Below are positions 4,866 to 9,401 of a DNA stretch of 9,401 nt, piece by piece. The notes below the pieces were generated by a model. It did not search any database. It worked only from the letters and a program-made list of their open reading frames with translations, and was not told the DNA's origin. Origin of the DNA: Actinomycetota bacterium (lineage in GTDB: Bacteria > Actinomycetota > Acidimicrobiia > Acidimicrobiales > Microtrichaceae); contig SXMI01000279.1 of NCBI GenBank assembly GCA_005777415.1, positions 1 through 9,401 on the forward strand, in the 5' to 3' direction. Position numbers and translations under genes: made by a program. Positions within the stretch are counted from its first letter, which is position 1. Every line of letters starts with the position of its first letter.

Positions 4866-5621
4866 GTGACGATCAACGAACGAGGACCTGAGGGCGATCG
4901 GTCCTACGCTGCGGTCGCCGACCGGTTCGCCATGCCGCTCGACGAGGCCATGCTCACCCAGCGGGCCGTCCGCAAGGTCCTGCCGGACCCGGTCGACGAC
5001 GACATCGTGCTCCGGTGCATCGAGTTCGCGCTGCGGGCGCCCACCGGCTCCAACGGCCAGAACTGGGAGTTCGTGGTCGTGCGGGACCGTTCGGTGCTCG
5101 GTGCGTTCGCCCGCCGTTACCGCTCGGCCTGGCGGATCTACGGCGGGATCGGCGAGCGGGTCACGGCCGGGGACCCCGCCATGTCGAAGGTGCTCGCCGC
5201 CGTCGAGTGGCAGGTCCAGCACTTCGAGGAGATCCCGGTGGTCGTCGTGCCCTGCCTGCGGGGTGCGGTCCGTTTCGCCCCGTTCCCGACGCTCGCCCAG
5301 ACCAGCCACTACGGCTCCATCTACCCGAGCGTGCAGAACCTGCTGCTGGCGGCCCGGTCCGTCGGGCTCGGCGCCTCGCTGATCACGCTGCCGCTGTGGA
5401 GCGTGACCATGGCCCGTCGCACACTCGGACTGCCGGTGTCGGTCCAGCCGATCTGCATGGTCCCGCTGGGGTGGCCCCGTGGTCGGTACGGGCCGACGAC
5501 CCGACGACCGGTGGGCGAGGTCGTCCACCTCGACCGCTGGGGTCGCCGCCCCTGGGTCGGGTGGGAGGCGCCGTCGACCGGCGACGACGGGTCGGACGGC
5601 GGCCCGGAGGAGCAGGACTGA
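4866..5621 (+). CDS. Nitroreductase-family FMN-dependent oxidoreductase
   Basis: The 251-residue product has the nitroreductase fold signatures: TQRAVRKVLPDPV (31-43) for the phosphate-binding start of the FMN site, APTGSNGQNWEF (59-70) for the flavin-contacting loop, the helix YPSVQNLLLAARSVGLGASL, and the C-terminal PLGWPRGRYGPTTRRPVGEVV, where RRPV-type residues usually close the FMN site. Such enzymes are cytoplasmic homodimers that move electrons from NAD(P)H, or in some actinobacteria from other reduced cofactors, to nitroaromatics, quinones or enones; the true substrate cannot be predicted. The last 20 residues are Gly/Asp/Glu-rich and probably disordered. GTG is chosen because GGAGGAG is at ideal distance. 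The glycosyltransferase gene follows 43 bases downstream on the same strand, but it seems to have its own start signal, so an operon is possible and not shown. Confidence 0.9.
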   Translation: MTINERGPEGDRSYAAVADRFAMPLDEAMLTQRAVRKVLPDPVDDDIVLRCIEFALRAPTGSNGQNWEFVVVRDRSVLGAFARRYRSAWRIYGGIGERVTAGDPAMSKVLAAVEWQVQHFEEIPVVVVPCLRGAVRFAPFPTLAQTSHYGSIYPSVQNLLLAARSVGLGASLITLPLWSVTMARRTLGLPVSVQPICMVPLGWPRGRYGPTTRRPVGEVVHLDRWGRRPWVGWEAPSTGDDGSDGGPEEQD

Positions 5622-5664
5622 GCCGGGCCGGTCGTCCCGGGCCGCCTGTGCCACACTCCGCCAC

Positions 5665-6753
5665 GTGCACCTCGCCGTCTACACCGACGCCGCCGAGCGG
5701 GGCGGGGCGGAGTCCATGCTCGGCCACCTGCTCGAGCGACTGGACCCGGCCTGGCGGATCAGCGTGGTCGGCCCCGACGAGCAGGTGGTGCGCTGGCTCG
5801 CCGGCCGACGTCGGGGGAGCGCACCAGTGGTCGTCGACCGTATCGAGGGTCGGTCGGACCTGAACCACATGGTCCGGCACCGGCGGGTGCTCCGTTCGCT
5901 GGACGCCGACGTCCTGCACGCCAACCTGTCGACCATGTCCTCCTGTCAGTGGGCGTTGGCGGTGGCGGCGACCGTCCCGAATCTCCCGGTGGTGGTGCTC
6001 GAGCACGCCCCGATGGGCACCTGGTCGGCCGCGTCGACCCGACTGAAGCGGCTCACCTCGGCGCGGGCGGCGGCCCACGTCGCGGTCGGTGAGGTTCCGG
6101 CCCGGACGATCGAGCGGCTCGGCGGGCTGCCGGCGGGATCCATCCGGGTCATCCACAGCGGCGTGCCGCAGGAGCAGCTCGACCCTCCACCCCGACCGGA
6201 TGATGTGTTCACGATCGGGATCCTGAGCCGGCTCGACCCGGTCAAGGGCGTCGACCGGGCCGTCCGGGCGGTCGCCGGGCTCGACCGGCCGGTCCGACTC
6301 GTCGTGGTGGGCGACGGCCCCGAGCGTCCGTCGCTGGAGGGTCTCGTGCAGGAGCTGGGCCTGGGCGACGTGGTGGAGCTCCGAGGCTGGGACGACCGGG
6401 CCCGTGACCTCCTGCCCACCTTCGACGTCTACCTCCTGGCGTCCCGCTTGGAGGCGTTCCCGGTCACGATCGGCGAGGCGGCGCTGGCCGGCGTCCCCGT
6501 GGTGGCCACCGACGTCGGGTCGGTGCGGGAAGCGGTCGTCGACGGCGAGACCGGGATCGTCGTGACCCCGGCCGACACCGAGGAGGGCACCGTGCGGGCG
6601 CTCACCGATGCGTTGCGGACGCTGCAGCGGGATCCGGCCCGGCGAGCGGCCATGGGACGGGCCGCTGCGCTCGACGCCGTCGACCGCTTCGACGTCGACC
6701 GGTCGGTCGCCGAGTGGGAGGACCTCTACCGGAGCGTGGCCCGCCGCCGCTGA
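5665..6753 (+). CDS. GT4-family glycosyltransferase (GT-B fold)
   Basis: The 362-residue protein shows the features of retaining GT4 transferases. The N-terminal acceptor domain starts directly with strand HLAVYTDAAERGGAE, where the GGAE loop (13-16) is typical. The C-terminal donor domain contains SRLDPVKGVD (188-197), VVGDGPER (214-221) and ASRLEAFPVTIGEAALAGV, giving the EX7E motif with E263 and E271, followed by GVPVVATDVGSVREAV. It should transfer a sugar from an NDP-sugar to a lipid, glycan or small molecule on the cytoplasmic face of the membrane; neither donor nor acceptor can be named. No signal peptide or membrane segment is seen. The GTG at 5665 gives the standard N-terminus; longer readings would run into intergenic sequence. 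CACACT (5652-5657) seven bases upstream is a weak leaderless -10. The stop lies seven bases from that of the convergent hydrolase. No other glycan-assembly gene accompanies it. Confidence 0.92.
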   Translation: MHLAVYTDAAERGGAESMLGHLLERLDPAWRISVVGPDEQVVRWLAGRRRGSAPVVVDRIEGRSDLNHMVRHRRVLRSLDADVLHANLSTMSSCQWALAVAATVPNLPVVVLEHAPMGTWSAASTRLKRLTSARAAAHVAVGEVPARTIERLGGLPAGSIRVIHSGVPQEQLDPPPRPDDVFTIGILSRLDPVKGVDRAVRAVAGLDRPVRLVVVGDGPERPSLEGLVQELGLGDVVELRGWDDRARDLLPTFDVYLLASRLEAFPVTIGEAALAGVPVVATDVGSVREAVVDGETGIVVTPADTEEGTVRALTDALRTLQRDPARRAAMGRAAALDAVDRFDVDRSVAEWEDLYRSVARRR

Positions 6754-6760
6754 GTCGGGC

Positions 6761-8044
6761 TCAGCCGCCGGCCCCGCTCGTGTCCGCAGCCGGGCCACCC
6801 AGGTCCTCGACGTACTCGATCGGGATGTCCCAGGCGCTGACGACGCCGGCGCCGAGTCCGGCGCCCGAGTCGTCGAGCCCGAGCCCCTCCCGGAGCTGGG
6901 CGACCGTGAAGCTCTGCGTGATCTCCCAGCCGGTCAACGTGTCGATCGCCTCCGGCTGACAGCCGTCGACCGCACCGGCGGCCAGGCTCTCCGGGAGCTG
7001 GAAGCCGATCGACTGGGCGATCCCGATCAGGTCGGTTCCCGACCGGACGGCCAGGCACAGGTCGGTGAAGGAGTTGTGGCCGGCTCCGTCGATCACGACG
7101 AGCCGCTTGGGTGCGGCCAGCCCGGCGTAGGTCTGCTCGACCTCCTCGATCGGGACCAGCACGTCGACCCGGGCGGCGATGTTCATGGACGGCTTCGGGG
7201 GCGCCGGCACATCGTCCCGTCCGGCGGCCGCCCAGCCGACCGCCACGTCGACCTGCGGTTCCGACAGCGCCGACAACGCGGCCCGACCCCCGGCGGAGTG
7301 GCCGACCGCACCGACCAACTCGGTGTCGGTGAGTCCGGCGAGGACGCCACCCGCCCCACCGACGAGCGTGATCGTGTCGAGCAGCACCTGGACGTCCCGG
7401 GACGGCTCCCGGACGACCTGCCCGGTGATGAGCGCCGCCCGGTTGCGCTCCAGGTGATCCGGTGCGGCGACCACGAACCCCCACGAGGCCATGCCGCGAG
7501 CGAGGGCCGAGGCGTCGAGGCGGAAGGAACCGAACCCGTGGGAGAACAACACGAGCGGGAACGGGCCCGAGGTGGACGGTGCGACGTCGCGGAAGGTGTC
7601 GGTCATGGTGACGGTCAGGACCTCCGGTGGGACGCCCTGCGGGAGCAGACCTGGCGCCAGCGCCGCCAGGTCCGGGGGGAGGGCGTCGAGCTGGCTGTAG
7701 GTGGCGACGGGCACGCCCGTGATGCCGTCGGCCGCGGGGTACCAGACCTCGACCTTCCGGTCGGGCAGTTCGAGCGTCGTGACACCGACCGGGAACGGAC
7801 CGGGCGCCGCGAACGCCGGGTCGTCCGGGCCGCCGGGTGCGGGTGGGACCGATGCCGGCAACGTCGTCGTGGTCGTGGTCGGGTCGGACGACTCGCTGGT
7901 TCCGCCGCAGGCCGCCCCGATCAGGCAGGCCGCGACGACGACGGCGACGAGTGCCCGCCGGCGGGCGGTGCCGGACCGGGAGGAGCGGGCTGGGGAGGAG
8001 TGGGCTGGGGAGGAGTGGGTCGGGCTGGAGGTTGGTGTCTGCAC
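6761..8044 (-). CDS. Alpha/beta-hydrolase lipoprotein (predicted dienelactone hydrolase / PAF-acetylhydrolase-like)
   Basis: The 427-residue product begins with an unusual Ser/Pro/His-rich stretch (1-25), then RRR, a hydrophobic segment (31-45) and the lipobox IGAAC with C46, so it should be a lipid-anchored exported protein. A Thr/Pro linker (56-75) follows. The catalytic domain contains VEVWYPA (98-104), the oxyanion SHGFG (168-172), nucleophile elbow GHSAGG (248-253; S250) and GAGHNSF with probable catalytic H323; I cannot place the acid residue with confidence. WYPA with GHSAGG is typical of COG4188-type hydrolases, which include PAF-acetylhydrolase-like and polyester-cleaving esterases. 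About 100 residues follow the histidine, ending Gly/Ala-rich. The GTG at 8044 is the only usable start before the signal sequence, and CAGACT (8056-8051) lies six bases upstream. It is likely an extracellular esterase or lipase; the substrate is unknown. Confidence 0.9.
   Translation of the reverse strand: MQTPTSSPTHSSPAHSSPARSSRSGTARRRALVAVVVAACLIGAACGGTSESSDPTTTTTTLPASVPPAPGGPDDPAFAAPGPFPVGVTTLELPDRKVEVWYPAADGITGVPVATYSQLDALPPDLAALAPGLLPQGVPPEVLTVTMTDTFRDVAPSTSGPFPLVLFSHGFGSFRLDASALARGMASWGFVVAAPDHLERNRAALITGQVVREPSRDVQVLLDTITLVGGAGGVLAGLTDTELVGAVGHSAGGRAALSALSEPQVDVAVGWAAAGRDDVPAPPKPSMNIAARVDVLVPIEEVEQTYAGLAAPKRLVVIDGAGHNSFTDLCLAVRSGTDLIGIAQSIGFQLPESLAAGAVDGCQPEAIDTLTGWEITQSFTVAQLREGLGLDDSGAGLGAGVVSAWDIPIEYVEDLGGPAADTSGAGG
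7980..8024. repeat. Three tandem 15-bp repeats inside the hydrolase gene
   Basis: GAGGAGCGGGCTGGG (7980-7994), GAGGAGTGGGCTGGG (7995-8009) and GAGGAGTGGGTCGGG (8010-8024) follow one another without gaps. Being a multiple of three, they encode repeated SSP(A/T)(R/H) units before the signal peptide, and gain or loss of a unit would keep the frame. Confidence 0.85.
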
Positions 8045-8144
8045 GGGGGGAGTCTGCCGCGTCCCGATCGGTCGGTGGCGGGTCGGGCCCCTCGGCCCGG
8101 GCGGGTGCGACCGATCCCCGGGCGTCCGCCCGTAGGCTCAGGGC
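8045..8144. promoter_or_regulatory. Divergent promoter region, hydrolase lipoprotein / small lipoprotein
   Basis: One hundred bases separate two divergent genes. On the plus strand TAGGCT (8133-8138) lies six bases before the ATG at 8145; on the minus strand CAGACT (8056-8051) lies six bases before the GTG at 8044. Neither start has a Shine-Dalgarno sequence. CGGGCGG (8098-8104) and CCGCCCG (8126-8132) form an inverted repeat ending right next to TAGGCT and could be an operator or simply GC-rich noise. Confidence 0.4.
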
Positions 8145-8660
8145 ATGTCCCTCCGCTCCTGGAACCTGCTCCCGGCCCTCCTCGTCGTCGCTTCGGCCGC
8201 TGCGCTCGGTCTCGCTGCCTGTGGTGACGAGCAGTCCGCATCGACCGTGGTCGCATCCGCCGACGGTTCGGCCGGATCGTCGACCTCGCAGCCGGAGGCC
8301 TCTGGCGCACCGGAGGCCACGAGCACCGTGCCCGCCGGTGGCGACGACGTCACGGCCGCCGAGGAGCGGGTCCAGCAGATCGTGGCCGGGGCGTCGTGGA
8401 GCTCGGCGGTCACCGATGTGTCCGTCGCCGCGGGCGAGGAGACGATCGTGACGCTGGCCACCGACGACGAGACGTTCCCGGCGCTCGGGGCCTGCGAGGC
8501 CGTTCGGTCCGCCCTGGTCGACGAGCCGGGCCTGGTGTCCGGTCAGGTGGCGGTCAACGTCTGGTGGGCTTCCGATCTGGCGGCCGACGGTGGGGACGAA
8601 CGGCAGTTGGCCACGGCGTTGGCCGGGGGGGAGTGCGAGCTGGTCCGGGCGTCCGAGTGA
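8145..8660 (+). CDS. Small lipoprotein of unknown function
   Basis: I do not recognise the family of this 171-residue protein. It starts with a signal peptide (MSLRSWNLLPALLVVASAAALGLAAC is split here as a basic/polar start, a hydrophobic core 8-22 and the lipobox GLAAC with C26), so it should be lipid-anchored outside the membrane. Residues 27-65 are a Ser/Ala/Thr/Pro-rich linker of the kind that spaces a domain from the membrane. The remaining 105 residues look globular, with helices near 68-84 and 113-125, a hydrophobic strand VAVNVWW (135-141), and two cysteines (117, 164) that could form a disulfide. No catalytic motif is visible. The ATG at 8145 is preceded by TAGGCT and no ribosome binding site. 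Its stop overlaps the next gene's GTG by three bases, so the two are co-translated and both products end up on the cell surface. Confidence 0.85.
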   Translation: MSLRSWNLLPALLVVASAAALGLAACGDEQSASTVVASADGSAGSSTSQPEASGAPEATSTVPAGGDDVTAAEERVQQIVAGASWSSAVTDVSVAAGEETIVTLATDDETFPALGACEAVRSALVDEPGLVSGQVAVNVWWASDLAADGGDERQLATALAGGECELVRASE

Positions 8661-9361
8661 ACCGGTTGCTCGGCGCCGTCGCCGCGCTGCTCGTCGGTGT
8701 TCTCGCAGCCGCCTGTCAGCCGTCGCCCGGTCCCCCGCCCGGCCCGCAGCCGGATCGGGTCGCGATCTACGGCGACTCGTTGATGAACTCGTCGTCGGCG
8801 GTCTGGCGGCCGACGATCAAGGAGCAGCTCCCGGACTGGGCCCTGCTGGAACGCGCCACGTGGGGGTCGGCCGCCTGCGATCACCTGGAGCAGATGGAGG
8901 CCGACGCTCGGGAGGCCTGGAACGTCCGGGTCGTCGTCCTCGCCTTCTACGGGAACTCGATCACGCCGTGTATGAGTGGCGCGGACGTCGAGGAGCGCTA
9001 CCGCTGGGACCTGACCGTCGCCGTCGACTTCTGGCTGGAGCGTGGGGTGCGGGTGGTTCTGGTTGTTCCGCCGGGACCCGTCGACTCGGAGCCCTACAGC
9101 GCGGCGGGCCGCGCCGCCCTCGCCGTCGCGGGCGACCGTCGGGTCCGGCTGGTGGACACGACCGGCGCCTTCGTCGACCCGGAGGCCGGCACGTTCGCCT
9201 CGGAACTCGACGGCGTGGCGGTCCGATCCCCGGACGGGATCCACCTCTGCGATCACGAGGCGCTCGGCGGGCTGACCTGCGACGAGGACGACGCCGGGGC
9301 GATCCGCTACGCGCAACCGATCGCCGATGCCGTGGTGGCGGAGGCCCGACTCGTCAAGTGA
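8657..9361 (+). CDS. SGNH/GDSL-type hydrolase lipoprotein
   Basis: The 234-residue product has a short signal peptide with lipobox LAAAC (C20), then a proline-rich spacer (PSPGPPPGPQP). The SGNH domain follows: block I GDSLMNS (39-45; nucleophile S41), a possible block II glycine G70 in TWGSAAC, block III GN (99-100; N100 in FYGNS) and block V DGIH (193-196; D193 and catalytic H196). All catalytic residues are therefore present. Cysteines 74, 105, 198 and 208 could form two disulfides, fitting an exported enzyme. SGNH enzymes remove or transfer acyl groups on sugars, lipids or peptidoglycan; which one cannot be told. The GTG start overlaps the upstream stop (GTGA, 8657-8660), giving a standard signal peptide, and no ribosome binding site is needed if translation is coupled. 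The longer open frame upstream has no export signal and lies over the preceding gene. Confidence 0.92.
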   Translation: MNRLLGAVAALLVGVLAAACQPSPGPPPGPQPDRVAIYGDSLMNSSSAVWRPTIKEQLPDWALLERATWGSAACDHLEQMEADAREAWNVRVVVLAFYGNSITPCMSGADVEERYRWDLTVAVDFWLERGVRVVLVVPPGPVDSEPYSAAGRAALAVAGDRRVRLVDTTGAFVDPEAGTFASELDGVAVRSPDGIHLCDHEALGGLTCDEDDAGAIRYAQPIADAVVAEARLVK

Positions 9362-9401
9362 CCCCCACTGCCGGCTCTGTGGTGCGAGCTACATGGATAT
9401 C
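9362..9401. other. Trailing 40 bases, nothing assigned
   Basis: After the SGNH stop the sequence runs to the window edge with a slightly lower GC content. There is an ATG at 9393, but only three codons of it are visible and no ribosome binding site precedes it. I cannot assign a feature. Confidence 0.3.

Noticed and set aside
5383..6798. A 471-codon minus-strand frame opposite the glycosyltransferase
   Set aside because: It mirrors the codons of the GT4 gene, is rich in Arg/Asp/Gly/His and has no recognisable motif.
6608..8227. A 539-codon plus-strand frame opposite the hydrolase lipoprotein
   Set aside because: The composition is extreme (Asp/Gly/Arg) and it contains a translated tandem repeat giving GWGGVGWGGVG. 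The opposite strand encodes a protein with lipobox and GHSAGG.
9362..9401. Possible start of a tRNA or a new gene at the right edge
   Set aside because: Forty bases do not form a recognisable acceptor/D-arm pattern, and only three codons follow the ATG at 9393.

Overview
This 9.4 kb window is very GC-rich and gene-dense, with several GTG starts, proline- and acid-rich exported proteins and an LAxTG cell-wall anchoring signal. That profile fits a chromosomal segment of a high-GC actinobacterium. The style of the proteins suggests class Acidimicrobiia or a relative, but this is an impression and not something the sequence proves. There are ten complete protein genes and one partial gene. I see no tRNA, rRNA, transposon, integrase, CRISPR array or phage gene.

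Layout. At the left edge the first codons of a CobW/COG0523-type metal-chaperone GTPase run off the window on the minus strand. Diverging from it is a tight rpmB-rpmG pair (157-557) encoding cysteine-poor, zinc-independent forms of ribosomal proteins L28 and L33. The region between them is unusually AT-rich and carries an imperfect palindrome. In better-known actinobacteria this gene combination belongs to the zinc-starvation (Zur) regulon. A hairpin ends the pair, then dut (644-1081) encodes dUTPase. Convergent to dut are two minus-strand genes: a PDZ-less site-2 (M50) membrane protease (1120-2193) and, upstream of it, a large calcineurin-like metallophosphoesterase (2300-3643).

Diverging from the phosphoesterase is a secreted proline/acid-rich protein with six cysteines and a C-terminal LAFTG sorting signal (3830-4699). 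It is followed by two GC-rich hairpins. Then come a nitroreductase-family flavoprotein (4866-5621) and a GT4 glycosyltransferase (5665-6753) on the plus strand. A minus-strand alpha/beta-hydrolase lipoprotein (6761-8044) converges on the glycosyltransferase. Diverging from the hydrolase is a two-gene unit: a small lipoprotein of unknown function (8145-8660) and an SGNH/GDSL hydrolase lipoprotein (8657-9361) whose start overlaps the preceding stop.

How it works together. This is mostly a mosaic of single genes and pairs and not one pathway. The best-linked unit is the zinc-related left edge. A second theme is the cell surface: one sortase-type substrate, three predicted lipoproteins, an intramembrane protease and a glycosyltransferase. 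A third observation is regulatory: six genes have a possible -10 hexamer (A at position 2, T at position 6) only 6-7 bases before the start codon and no Shine-Dalgarno sequence, which suggests leaderless transcripts. I found no convincing new multi-gene defence or metabolic system; the findings below are leads of moderate strength.
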